From Solicoccozyma terricola (taxonomy: Eukaryota; Basidiomycota; Tremellomycetes; Filobasidiales; Piskurozymaceae), in the NCBI GenBank assembly GCA_001600875.1, contig BCLD01000002.1:1378531-1442530 (forward strand): DNA of 64,000 nt, written 5' to 3'. A model generated the notes under the pieces. It saw only the letters and a program-made list of their open reading frames with translations. It had not been told where the DNA came from and did no database searches. This document shows, one piece after another, positions 48,161-59,915 of this stretch. Position 1 is the first letter of the stretch; each line of letters opens with the position of its first letter. The translations under genes were made by a program, and so were the position numbers.

Positions 48161-49811
48161 ATGTCCGTACGCAAGTCACCACCCCCAGGACCAGGTCTAG
48201 CACTTCAAAAACGAGCTCGCGTCGATGACGATGAAGACGACCAGTCCATGCAGACGTTGACGGTGGCAGCATCGAACGCAGAGGGCAAGGGTGCTCTGAT
48301 CCGGAAAATACAGAGGACTAGTGGGTTGGAGAACCCGATTATGAGTCTGCAAGGGGCGCATACGGTATGTTTTCATGAGAGCGGACGTGCGCGCACAAAA
48401 GAGGAACTGGGACTCGCAAGCTGATGTGCTGCGTTGATTTCGGTGGTTGACAGGGAGAGATAATCACTTGTCGGTTCGACCCTACTGGACAAAGAATAGC
48501 AGCGTGCTCTACAGATCGTAACATCTGTACGTTTGGCAGTGTATTCAAACCCATGATCCCCCCCGGCACCCTAACGCTGATCGCGCATCCCCCATCCAGC
48601 ACTGTGGAAAACCTACCCACCTCATGACAATTACGGTTACCTACCCAACGTCCACAAAGCCGCTGTGACGGATGTTCAATTCTCATCGGATGCGGATGTA
48701 CTATACTCTGTTGGAGCAGATGGTATGCTGATAGCGACTGATATCTCAACTGGTCAGTAAACGAACGCCTTGCAACGTCGTTCTCCTCCATACTCACCAA
48801 ACCATATCTCATCCATCCCACTACCTCAGGCGAACGACTCATCCGTTACTCGGCACACTACGGTCCTGTAAACTCCCTCGCAGTGACCTCTGCATCAGGT
48901 CGCGAACTCATCCTCACCGGCGGAGACGATGGAGTAGCTCGTGTATGGGATCCATCGATCGAGGGGTTAAAAGAAGCCGTCGCGGAGTTTGACGATGGGT
49001 TGGGTGGAGTGGTCACTGCTGTGGAGTGGAGCAAGGATGGGAATCAATGTTTTGTTGGCGGGATTGATAATGAAATCAAGGTGAGGGGCGATGATTGGGC
49101 TTCCACAGATGAGAATCGCGAACGCTGATATTCAATTCGCTGGGTCCATGCAAAGGTTTGGGATCTAAGAACGAAAGAGATAGTATACAAGTTGAAAGGT
49201 CACACGGATACCGTGAGTGGAAACATACTTGTCATCCAGCGCCCAAATCAACGAGTCGTCTGACGCGGCGGAAACCGCATTTTCTCCCACTCCAGATTGC
49301 CTCCCTCTCCCTCTCACCCAACGGCCAATACCTCGCCTCGTACGGATTCGATTCGCTATTAATGATACACGATGTACGACCCTGGTCGCAAGATCCAACC
49401 AGGGTATATCGAACGTTGACCGTGAGTTTGGCAGTCCATTCCTCAAGTTCACCGCGTTCGCCCTAACCGATCGATCACTCGATCTCCAGGGCGCACCAGC
49501 CGGCTTCGAGCAAATGCTCACAAAATGTTCATGGTCAAAAACCGATAACGGGGCACGAGTGGCAGCGGGCGGTGGTGATCGGACAGTAACGATTTGGGAA
49601 GTTGAGACTGGTAAAATTCTGTACAAGCTGAGTGGACACAAGGGGAGTGTGGGAGGTGTAGACTTTCATCCAAAGGAACCGATCAGTGAGTGTTGGATGT
49701 TGCCCTCCTGAAGTCTGTAAAAACTAATCAGGTCATCGCTCTCCAGTTCTCACTTCATCTACCGACAAGACGATGCTGCTGGGAGAACTAGATGCTCGTG
49801 ATTTTTCATAA
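48161..49811 (+). CDS. U5 snRNP 40-kDa WD40 protein (SNRNP40/Spf38-like)
   Basis: A seven-bladed WD40 propeller of the spliceosome that contacts Prp8 in U5 snRNP. The start MSVRKSPPPGPGLALQKR at 48161 precedes an acidic N terminus (RARVDDDEDD). Blades seen in order: IMSLQGAHTGEIITCRFDPTG...LWKTY; HKAAVTDVQFSSDADVLYSVGADG; YSAHYGPVNSLAVTSASG...TGGDDGVARVWDP; VVTAVEWSKDGNQCFVGGIDNEIKVWDLR; LKGHTDTIASLSLSPNGQYLASYGFDS; MLTKCSWSKTDNGARVAAGGGDRTVTIWEVETG; and LSGHKGSVGGVDFHPKEPI...LTSSTDKTMLLGEL. The last exon ends in ARDFS. Family length is about 340-360 residues and the model agrees. About seven introns. It converges with NAD kinase, 125 bases apart. Confidence 0.92.
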
Positions 49812-49935
49812 AAAGAATTCGTCGCGCGTGGCCGAGAGGGGTTGGTCATTTACAGAGAGGCTGTATCTACCTTGAATGCGATGCATGGGTGTACCTTGAT
49901 GATGATTAATGCGATTGGAAGAGGCGAGGTGCAGA

Positions 49936-52019
49936 TCATTGTATGTTGTGCCGCCACAAACTCTTGTTCTTGAATCCGGTGTTAAATTGGAGGAGTGTAC
50001 TGGATGTCGCATGTCAGCGTTTGCCGGATTGAGACACTCAACCTTTGGAACACTTACTTGATATCTGCCACCCAATCGTCCCCTCCATCCGGTCTAGTCA
50101 CACAAGGTATTGGGAATGCTGATCTAGAAACGGTGATGTATTCTCCTGGATCAAGCATGCAAACCTCTCTACCATCCATAGACAGCTCTGATGGCGCTCT
50201 CGACCGCTTTGAGATCTGTTTCAGAACAACATCAGCCCACCGGCGCCCCCGTCGTTCCCCGTGGAAGTGGTAATAACCCGCCGCGCACCTGCATCTTCAA
50301 CGAACACTCGCTAGGCAATAACAATGTCCTAAAACTCAAACTCCTCGGTGCGATCGGTGTGAGAAGGAACGAATCGATGGTCGGATGCATGATTGGACCC
50401 CCAGCTGAAAGTGAATATGCTGTTGATCCAGTGGGAGTAGCGAGAATGAGTCCGTCGGCCTGTTGTAACCCAAACCCCAAGACAATGCCAGAATCAGCTC
50501 CACCCCTCCCACTATCCAGCCAACAAAACATCAAAAACTCACGACGGCCTCTGTCAAATGCTGATCATTCACAAACGCATCTACGACGCTCAAATGGGGA
50601 TACCTTCCTCTATGCAATGCCACCTCATTCATAACCTGCCAGCCTGTTTCATCCAAACATATCGCACCCCACCCAGTCAGCTGCGTCCCGACCCATCGCT
50701 CAACACCCCGACACCGACCTGTATTCGGACACCTTTCAATCGCTCGCCCATCCTCACCAAACAACTCTACAGTCAATCTCATCCGCTGTATCAACCCGAA
50801 TTGTCCAGTCATTACATCTGAGATAGCTTCTCGATGCGTATCGATATCTAACCACATACCCCGTGAAAAAAAGAAAAAAAAAAACATCAACATCTTCAAC
50901 GTGACCAACCCACACACTCTTCAATTGAATTTACTCACGAAACGGTAATAAAAACCCTAAGCTTCCCATTGAAAAACTCAAAACAGGTGGAACACTAAGT
51001 CCTCCTCCTCCACCACCTGATGCTGCAGAAGCACCACCAAACAATGATGAAATATGCAATATCGTCCCGTCACCTCCTAATGAAATCGTCAGATCTGGAA
51101 GTGATTGGATGAGGGATTTATCGACTGATCGATTGGATGGGTTCCGGGAGTTGGTGGAATGCAAGGGTATGTGTAGATGATGGAAAAGATGAAAGAGCAA
51201 TAGAAAGGTATGAGAAGAGGGACCGGAAAACGACAAAAAGTTGACAAAGTTAGGAAATAGTTGGTTTCTCAAAGTTGGAATCTGAATCGAAGGAGACTCA
51301 CCGATTGAATCCCTAGCAACGAACAAATCCTTCCGTCCTCCTCCCCCTCCTCCTCCTCCACCACCACCACCACCACCACCTCCTCCTCCATCTCCATCTC
51401 CAGCTTCATCACCATCGACACCATCCAAACACCTTACATCTTCTATTGCATTCTCTTCAATGATGAACTTCAAATCATGATCATGATATGTCGTTCTCAG
51501 ATGACTATTTTTACGACGAATTTCCCCCAAATCACCAGGATCAAATGTGTAGATCATCGCCGATACAATGAAAGGAATGGAAACGGATAGGAGATAATAT
51601 TCCAGATAAGGTTCAATGGTCAGATACAAAAGCAATGAATGGGATTCCTGAAGGACATACCGTATAATCATACGTAATGCTTCACTTGTTCTTATATCGT
51701 TTGGTTTTTTAACAAGAAGGATTGTTTTCGGCGTCGAAGGTGTTGATGGAGATGCAGATCGGGACGAAGAAGAAGGTGATTGAAATGTATATGTCGGATG
51801 ATATGATATTCTTCTCGTCTTCTCTCTACCCAACCCATTCTCAATCCCATCCTCACTCCCATCCTCACTCCCACTCCCAGACGACACCGACGGATCAGGT
51901 GATTCAACATCCAACGTTGAATTAAACCATTCCGAATCAGATTGTTTCACTTGAACCGGTCTACTCCAATGCATAACACCACCACGAATCGATTCGACAG
52001 CAAAAACATCAGCTAACAT
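49936..52019 (-). CDS. NAD kinase (ATP-NAD kinase)
   Basis: Phosphorylates NAD (or NADH) to supply NADP(H). The first ATG is 52019 ([14 protein letters not shown]). The nucleotide block [22 protein letters not shown] joins, after a stop-free intron (about 51500-51663), to [19 protein letters not shown] run of about 18 glycines lies after [12 protein letters not shown]. The diagnostic motif [20 protein letters not shown] is at about 51095-51035, followed by [18 protein letters not shown]. Next come [22 protein letters not shown] (substrate-site NE...), [21 protein letters not shown], and [12 protein letters not shown]. The C terminus is [21 protein letters not shown] with the stop at 49936. 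No mitochondrial presequence is obvious, so cytosolic is more likely, though an upstream exon cannot be excluded. Confidence 0.92.
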
Positions 52020-53013
52020 GTCCACCCAGATGTCACGTAACCATTAGCCAGACCCATTCACCTTCGTGCAGACCTACTCGTGATCGCTGATAACTGCTGC
52101 AATGTCCCAAACCCTCGTCTACCGCCTAGCAGTCTGGATGTGAGGTTATTCAACATCATCCGTCGATGGTGAGCTCGACGTTGTTGATGGTGTTGAATCG
52201 AAGTAATAGTTGGTTAGTTCCATGTGTGGGGGGTCACTGATGTCCGTGATTCGTCATCATTCGCCACCCATTCGCCACCGTCCTCTGTACCTCACCTTAT
52301 CCGTAACATGTACAATTTGTTAGGTGATGATTCGGAAGGTTATGCGCCGTTAAGTAAAGAGGAGGTAGAAGCCATTTGTAAGGACGAAAGGAGAATCATT
52401 TTTTCGAGTCAAAATCAGTAATGTACGGTTAACATCGGTCATCTCTGTGAATCCGTAGCTGTCGTGTTTCCTCCCTGGCACCCGATCCCGCCCCTCCCCG
52501 CCCCTCCTGATGTCTACAAAGGATGCCTCAAAGGCCCTAAAGTGATAGCACAGGACAGGAGGCCGCTACACAGTGAGAGTTGAGCCTCATGCACAGCTCA
52601 GGCCATGCCAAATCCATGCCACCCTTATCTACTGCTCTTGGCCGCTGATACACTACTCATTGCTTCTTCGTTACGTTGGGCAGAACCACACCCATCCCTG
52701 TTGTTTGTGTGCTGCTCCTGTACCTCCCTTTCTCCTAGTTACTCAGGCTGCGAAAAGATAACAAGATAGATAAGGGTCTGGGTTTTGGGTATAAGAGAGC
52801 ATTTGAGAAAGGGGAAGGGCCTTTCCATACCCTCTTCACATCACTGAAAGATTCATCCCTAGACATCATTCGCAACACATAATCTTCAACCCACCATTGT
52901 CAGCTGTTCAACAAGTTCATCTTTGCCCACACACCAAATTCTCTATCCTCTGCCCTCAGCATCAAATTGAGCAAAGTACTGCAGTTCTTCATCGTCATTT
53001 CAGGCGCAAGCAA
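52020..53013. other. Intergenic region upstream of NAD kinase and orphan gene
   Basis: About 1 kb. A short plus frame (52224-52421) ends in SKEEVEAICKDERR but has no family match and no clear splicing partner. The rest has no recognisable gene. Promoters of both flanking genes should lie here. Confidence 0.45.
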
Positions 53014-53895
53014 ATGACGGAGCAAGCACCGGGGGCGACGAAGGGGAAAAAGGAGCGGGGCGGAGTTGCGGATCCAGACAGACAGAGCAACGATACTGCT
53101 GTAAATGAATTCTTCAAGCTACTCAAGTCCTCAATGGAGGGCGAACTTGTTCCGCACCAGGGTAAAGTGCTAACGGAAGAGGAAACTGCCCAACTTCTCT
53201 CTTTGCGCGCTTCAGAATTACTGAAGGAAGACGGATTGGGAGTGGTGAAGTTAGGTAAATTTGTGGGAATCCCAGAGAAAGAAATGGTCTTCGTGTCATC
53301 CGGATATTGGGAGAGCAAGCCACCGAAAGCTGGCAAAGGTAGAAAATGCAGTGGCCAACGATACGATGGTGGTCTCAGTATACATTTTGACCCGCATGGA
53401 AACAATGAGCCTCACATTTTGAAGCTTTCTGTCGCTGTCGGGGGGCATAAGGTTCTACACAAAATCTCAGGCCACGTCGTCGGACAATACACAACTTTCA
53501 AGTCGTTCTTTCCCGCATTGTTCGACGAGCCGTCACTCCTACCGTCAGACCATCAATCAGCTCAGTCACCCCGACAGTCATTGTACACAACGTCACCCAC
53601 TCAGTACCAACAGCAAACCCAACAGCCAACCCAACAGCCATACCTACTGTCTTACCCCCAGTCATACCAACAGTCAAATACACAGTCACCGGCAATGTGG
53701 ATAGGGGAGGAACCGAGAGAAAACTGCACAGAATGGCGAATGACCAACAGCGACTTTGGGCCATTCCAGCAGCAATCTCAGTTGGAGACATTGCCGACAG
53801 TAACCGAGTTTGCATATTCATCAGAGCATTTCCTTTCAACTTTGCCTACTGACGCGATGGACATGAAATTGGCAGCGGATGGGTTCTTTAACTGA
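53014..53895 (+). CDS. Orphan protein with Q/S/P/Y-rich C-terminal half
   Basis: An uninterrupted frame of 293 codons from the ATG at 53014 (MTEQAPGATKGKKERGG). The N-terminal two thirds look globular (VNEFFKLLKSSMEGELV, LLSLRASELLKEDGLGVVKLGKFVG, LSIHFDPHGNNEPHILKLSVAVGGHKVLHKISG). The rest is low-complexity with repeated QQ, SPTQYQQQ and QPYLLSYPQSYQQ. I do not recognise the family. Being single-exon is unusual beside the intron-rich neighbours, and the gene sits alone in a gene-poor kilobase. It could be a lineage-specific protein. Coding status is supported only by the length of the frame and its composition. Confidence 0.55.
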   Translation: MTEQAPGATKGKKERGGVADPDRQSNDTAVNEFFKLLKSSMEGELVPHQGKVLTEEETAQLLSLRASELLKEDGLGVVKLGKFVGIPEKEMVFVSSGYWESKPPKAGKGRKCSGQRYDGGLSIHFDPHGNNEPHILKLSVAVGGHKVLHKISGHVVGQYTTFKSFFPALFDEPSLLPSDHQSAQSPRQSLYTTSPTQYQQQTQQPTQQPYLLSYPQSYQQSNTQSPAMWIGEEPRENCTEWRMTNSDFGPFQQQSQLETLPTVTEFAYSSEHFLSTLPTDAMDMKLAADGFFN

Positions 53896-54109
53896 GACTC
53901 CTGGGCATGTAAATACTGAGCATGGGCATTGTGGGCATCGTTGAACACTTGTTTGCCACCGGGGGCTGGAGATGGCTTGTGGCGATCACGTGACAGATTC
54001 ATCCACCTACCACCTCGACCACCCCCACCAGCAACCCATCTGATTGTCAACCCGTCTCCCACCCGACTCTCCCACTCTCCCACTCCCCCCCCACTCCCTC
54101 CTTCCAACC

Positions 54110-57100
54110 ATGTCATCTCAACCCATCGACCCACCCACCATGCTCCCCCACTCCGACTCATCTCCCACCACCCACCCATCCGACCACGCAGACCACGCAG
54201 ACCACGCAGACCACCCACCCACCGACGCTCACCAGCCCATACCCCACTCATCGCCAGTACAGGCCGTACACCAATTCCTAGCGGAGAATGACGACGAGCT
54301 GGCGTTTGAAGTAGGGGAGAGGTTGGTGGTGGTGGAGAAGGATGAGGTTTATGGGGATGGATGGTGGAGGGTGAGTGGAGCGAGGGAACGAGATCGAAGG
54401 AATCTCGAGCGAGCGTAGCGAGCATTCTTCCGCGAGCGCAGCGAGCATCATGTCTTCCGCGAGCGAAGAGAGCACCATGTCTTCGCGGATCGAAGATCAT
54501 GCTCCCGTCAGGGAGCTTTCTTCCGCCAGCGTAGCGAGCATCACCTCTTCCGCGAGCGACAGCGAGGACGAACTCTTTGTTCTTCGGGAGCGAAGCGAGC
54601 ACTCTGTGACTGAGCGGAGCAAAGAAACTCTTCCCTCTTCGCGAGCGTAGCGAGTGCTACCATCTTCCTTCTTCACTCGCGCACCAATCACTCATTTCAT
54701 CGCGGAGCGAAGGATATTTGTCATGCGAATGTAGGAGAGCGTTATGTCTTCCGCGAATGTAGTGAGCAATACTTAGGGAAGGAGAGTGGAGAGTGATTCC
54801 TGTTTTCCGCGAGCATCCGTGTACCGTACAAATACTGTTCGTCTGCGAGTATAACGAGCGATACTCTTTGACGAAGAATATCGTCCGTCCGAGAGTGGCA
54901 GCGAGCAACGGAATGTACATTCCGTCATCTCCAAGGCACGAATCGAGATTAATCGATTCCATTCGGAAGGCACGTTATGGTGGTCTCTTATTGTGGAACT
55001 CCTGATTCCGTCTCCTTGCTTCTGATGCGGGTCGAATAACCAATGACCCAAACGCATCGATCGAGAAAATCATCGAGATGTGTTTTTGTTTCCTGGTGGT
55101 CCGATAAGCAACTCGGCGGTATCCTTTCTCCTTTGAGAACCTTCTCCGTCGTTCATATGTTCACAACCCAACACTGATTCATCTCGATATTCCCTCTTTC
55201 CTCCTACCGATCTACTACGCCAACCCCCACAGGGCCGTAACGAAGCCGGTGTAGAAGGTCTATTCCCAGCGTCTTACGTTGAAGCTATTTCAAACAAAAC
55301 CAACTCTTCCGCTCAATCGAAATCTATACAGAATGGTGGTGCCACGGAGACACCACAACCGTCCACAACGAACGGAGTTAAAAACGATAATCTTACCACT
55401 TCATCTGGAACTGGATTCTCATCACTAGCCGCTGCTGCTGGAATAACCACCTCCAATGACTCATCAAATCCCACAACTGGACCTCTTATACCAGGCGGTG
55501 GACCTGGACCGACAATCGAATCAACATCGAATCGTGCGTTGGACAATAACAACAAGGATGGGAAAGAAGATGGTAAGGAGGAATTACCGACGACTCCCGG
55601 TGGAACGGTTATGAAGGATACGATTGGGGATATAGATAACGCGATTTCATCGATAGGGAAGAAAGGTGGAATTCGGTCTAGTGTTGGTGGTGGTGGTGCC
55701 GTTGTTGGAAGTGGAGGCGGTCTCGGTGTGATCACGGGGAACGAAGCCGACGATGAACACGCACACGACCTATCATCAGACGAGGACGATCTTGTCAACC
55801 CGATTTGGGGTGGAGCTTGGGGAAGTACCGGTGCTGGGGAATCCAAATCAACTCGATCGAGATTAGCTGATCAAGCTCGTGTTGAGAATGAGAGAAAGCA
55901 GCGTGAGGCAAGGGCTAGAGCAGGTTCAGTAGTCGTTCGTGAAGCTGAAAAGGAACGGAACGCGAGTGGCGTGAGGACATCTGGTGTTCCAGCGGGTTTA
56001 ATGTATAGTGATGAATCGGATGACGAGGAGGAAACGACGAGGCAAACTGGGGTTCAATCTGTCAAGGATCAGATTGAGAGCGCTTCAGGTAGTCCTGTGG
56101 TGAGTCAGGCGGATAAACTGCCGGTGACGACGGTGGGATCAGCGACGGCGACGGAGCCCACCCCAATCAAAACCCCGATTACAGAGGAGGAGAAGGGAGA
56201 GACAACGCTTAGCGGCCAGGTCATCGCCGCGGCGTCAACTGCTGCCATAGGTGTCGGAGCTGTCTTGGGAACTGGGATACACGCAGCAGCTCAAGCTGCA
56301 GGTCTTGAAAGCGCCCCGACCGCGGCCGGATCCGTACCAGCACCATCCGAAGCACCGGCTCCAGTCGTTCCTGCAAAGCAGGTGTTAAAAGACGGGTCCC
56401 AGCCCGTTGAACTCGCATCCACTCCACCTCCGTTCGCTATTGGATCTGGAGAAGCTAGACGGTCTTCCAATGGTAACGGATTGGAATCACCGATGGGAAC
56501 TCGGGAGTTCGTCGTGCCATCCTCTGAGGTCGGAGGAAATCAAGATAAGCCTCCTGGTTTGCTTCCACCACAACCTATCGTTGCCACGAGCATGATCGCT
56601 CCGGCACCTTCGAATGGGTTTGGATCGCCAGCTACTGCCACCACTCCGGACACCGGCACAAAGGGTTGGACTGGCGTACCTGGAAACCCATCCGAGTGGA
56701 CGGTAGAGCAGGTACAGACCTGGGCGAGAGGCAAAGGTTTCGATGAGGGTGTCGTTGGTAAATTCGAGGGTAAGCAACGGCGCCGAACGTGCAACTCGTC
56801 GTACCGCTAATCCTTTGGACATTCTCCACGCAGAGCACGAGATCACCGGCGACGTCCTCATCGAACTCGATGCCAACCTCCTCAAAGAGCTCGACATACC
56901 TCAATTCGGTAAACGAGTCAAGCTTGCCAACGCTATCGCCGAACTCCGTCGCCCGGCGTCTCAAGGTTCCAACTCTGTGCGATCAAGCCAGCAGCTCGGC
57001 GGACACGGTCACCTGGGACGTGGTCTCTTCATCTCTCCCGGCGGGCCGTCGAGCGGTCAGTACGCATATTCAGATGGGCAGCAATCGGTGATTCAATCCC

Positions 57101-59602
57101 CAATGACCGGTGGTCCTATGGCCTCTTACCCTACCTCTCCGAACGTCGGCTTCCCTTATCAGGAGTCGTACCGGCGCCCGTACGCATCGACACCGCCAAT
57201 GGATCACCGGGATTCAGATCCTGCGTCACTGACTCAGGAGGACTCTCGTCGTGCATCGGATGCTACGAACCCCCAGGCGCAAGGTGAAGCCGCAGGTCAG
57301 GTGAGTTTTGGTGTCCGGGGCCGCGTTACACCGACTTCGACGCCCTATTCACACTGGCCCGGCCCGCCCTCTCTACAGACCAGTAACATTGCCGCTGGAG
57401 CATTGGGAGCAGTTGGCGCTGGTGCTGCCTACTCTGAATGGTCTCACCCACACATTCGACAACCCACCCAGTCCCTTGCCAAGTCTCCGATTCAGGAGGA
57501 AGAGGAGGCAGGCGGTCAACCAGGTCCGCATACCGCAACCGCTACTAACTCCCGGGAGGGTACTACCGCCGGCAATTCGGACTCTATTCGCGGTCGCACG
57601 TCACCCATACCTGTTAGTCCGTCGACTTCCATCAACCCCAAGCGGAGCTCCGGTGGTGGGCACAAGAAGGGCAAGGCTAGTGTTGATGGTGGGAAGGCGC
57701 CCGGCGAGAGGATGAGCTTCCTTGGTGGAGCTCTAGGTCGCAACCGCAAGCCGGCTCCGCGTTATCCTTCGTGAGTGGCTTGAATGTCTGAGTTGCCGAT
57801 CAGCCAGCTGAAACCACGTCCTGGCCTTACCTTGCAGGTCCGCATCCACTGTTGTTAACAACGAGCGTGATGACGCATCTGGCCACGAGCGTAGCAGGAG
57901 TTTGAAGGGCTTGATTAGTGAGTCAAGCCGCCGTGCCTGACTGCGACGATGTGCAAACCTGATCCACGACCATAACTTTAGGCGGTCCCGGTAGACAAGG
58001 AACCAAGCAGAACGCTGCATCAGACAGTGCATCGAAGCGACTTTCTACCGCGTCTCCCGACGGCGAGGACCCATCGACTCCAAAGTCCCCTACCGTAGTA
58101 GGGAACAGTACGGCAGTCTCACAGATCGGCAGTCCTGATTTCGCTGGGTATATGAAGAAGAAGGGCGAGAGGTATAACAGCTGGAAGAACAGGTATTTCG
58201 TCCTCAAGGGTCCACATCTTTATTACATGAAGGACGAGAACGTGAGTACATGTGGCGGGGGCCCGGAGGGAACGTACTTGATTGCTGACTCGCTCAACGC
58301 GCCGTCCCCCCTTTCAGGACACACACGTCAAGGGCCACATCGACTTGGCCGGCTACAAGGTGATGACGGACGCCAATTCTACCCCTGGTGGACACGGTTT
58401 CCAAATCGTGCACGAGCGGGAAAAGTCACATTACTTTAGCGCGAATGATTATCGAGTCATTAAAGACTGGATGAAGAATATCATGAAAGCTACGATTACG
58501 AGGGATTACAGTGGTGGGTGGTTTGTTTTTATGCTTCACGTCTGCGAGAGAGTCATTTTTACTATTTGGTCGACAAGCTAATAAAGGAATAATCTGTCCC
58601 AAAAGCGCCCGTCGTTTCGTCGTGCAATATTCCTACTATCCCATTGCATGAGGCGCAGATGATGTCTCCCGGTCCTCGACCTCCTAGTCCTAGCGAGCGA
58701 GATGCGACGCAGAGGGCTACAAGACGAGATAATCCTAACCAGTTGACGGCTCGTGATGCCAGTGTGTTAGTGAGTAGGACACTCTAGCGTGGCGCGGAAA
58801 TCGGAAAACCCCTGTCTCTGACCCCTTCGCCATCATCGGATGCCAATTTTTTCTTTGTGGGGGGAAATCCTTACCAGATGAGCTTTGATAACTCGCCTAC
58901 ATCCCCTCGATCTCCTAGTTCCCCACGTCGATCATCCGCACTGGCTCGTCAATCCTCTCCGATTGCGTTACCTCCGAGACCAAGTCGAGAAATGAGGAAA
59001 CCAAGTGAGGTGAATGTAAGTTCTGTTGTTTGATCTGTCATGGCCGAGGGAAGAAGGAGAAACAGATTAAAGCTTGACAACGCCCCCCCCCTCCCCGGCC
59101 GTCGATTTCCACCCTTTCGTAGATGCGAAACTCTGTGGCAATGCCACGGAAAGACTCGGATGCTTCATTTTATCCACAATCGAGCCTTGGTCTCGCCCCA
59201 ACTCTCTCTCCACCAACTGGACCCGCCACCGCCACCGCCACTGCCGCCGACAATGCCAACGACGCCGCTCTTCTGTCATGGATCAACTCCCACCTACCTC
59301 CTTCCACCGACCCAGCGACATCCATCCCTTCCTCGTTCATTTCCGGTCGTATCATCAATCGTGTAATCGAACACGTGTGTGGACCTTCTCTTTCCCCTCC
59401 ACCTCCTGCGTCTGATGATATCTTCATCCCAATGGCAAGTGGTGATGCGAATATTGATGGATTGTTCATGATGATGGATAGATGTATTGATGAAGGAGTT
59501 GATACTGTTGGAGTGAGTATCAATGATGTGAGACTGGGACATGGAGGGGAGATTAGGAAATTGTTGGAGAGTTTGAGGGTATGGGGTGATTCCAAGGCGT
59601 AG
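54110..59602 (+). CDS. Boi/Pob1-like polarity scaffold: SH3-SAM-PH with C-terminal CH-like domain
   Basis: Boi1/Boi2 and Pob1 link Cdc42 signalling, formins and exocytosis at growth sites. Exon 1 (54110-54370) has MSSQPIDPPTMLPHS, a DHA repeat, then the SH3 start AVHQFLAENDDELAFEVGERLVVVEKDE and GDGWWR. The SH3 ends in exon 2 (from 55233) with GRNEAGVEGLFPASYVEAI. A long Ser/Gly-rich linker follows. The SAM domain is WTVEQVQTWARGKGFDEGVVGKFE-EHEITGDVLIELDANLLKELDI across 56769/56834. The PH domain is FAGYMKKKGERYNSWKNRYFVLKGPHLYY...HYFSANDYRVIKDWMKNI (58140-58490). The last exon ends with LLSWINSHLP...DGLFMMMDRCIDEGVDTVGVSINDV...IRKLLESLRVW, which resembles a calponin-homology domain. Intron 1 is 862 nt and filled with hairpin repeats; the others are short. 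Stop 59600-59602. Confidence 0.88.
54376..54910 (+). repeat. Hairpin repeat copy E, in Boi-like gene intron 1
   Basis: More than ten GCGAGCG(A/T/C)AGCGAGCA-type units occur, with CTTCGC-GGAT-CGAAG and GCTCCC-GTCA-GGGAGC hairpins at 54480-54520. Diverged units continue to about 54910. Sense to the host gene. The repeat keeps a long open frame of 91 codons (54375-54650) that is not a gene. Confidence 0.88.
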
Positions 59603-59915
59603 GAACTAGGAGGAGGATAGATGGTATTGGGATTTGAATTATAATAGGGATATGCTAGTTGTGCGATATAATGATACGTAGGTGGTCGCTGCTGGGTGGC
59701 GGTGGCGGTGGCGGTGGCGGTGGCGAATACGGCAAGAAATGACGTGTCACGTGATAATTTCCAACCACGTTCTTGCCGAATTCCAGTTCAACCAGCAACA
59801 GTCCTATAGCTCGTAGCACCACACCGTAGCACACCACACACACTCCGCAGCACCACCACCACCACCACCACCACCACACACTCCGCCCAGGTCAAATGTC
59901 ACACACATCACTTCA
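59603..59915. promoter_or_regulatory. Promoter of the Pcl/Pho80-like cyclin gene
   Basis: Contains TGACGTGTCA (59740-59749) fused to CACGTGATAA (59748-59757), the same combination of elements as in the ATG3 promoter. It also holds a (GGCGGT)n run near 59695-59725 and a (CAC)n run near 59851-59877. Confidence 0.6.

Noticed and set aside
52224..52421. Short 65-codon frame upstream of the orphan gene
   Set aside because: No domain, no splice partner and no conservation evidence; kept only as a note in the intergenic entry.
54375..54650. 91-codon frame rich in S, E, A and R
   Set aside because: It lies wholly in the 862-nt intron of the Boi-like gene and is translated hairpin repeat; the SH3 domain continues only after the intron is removed.
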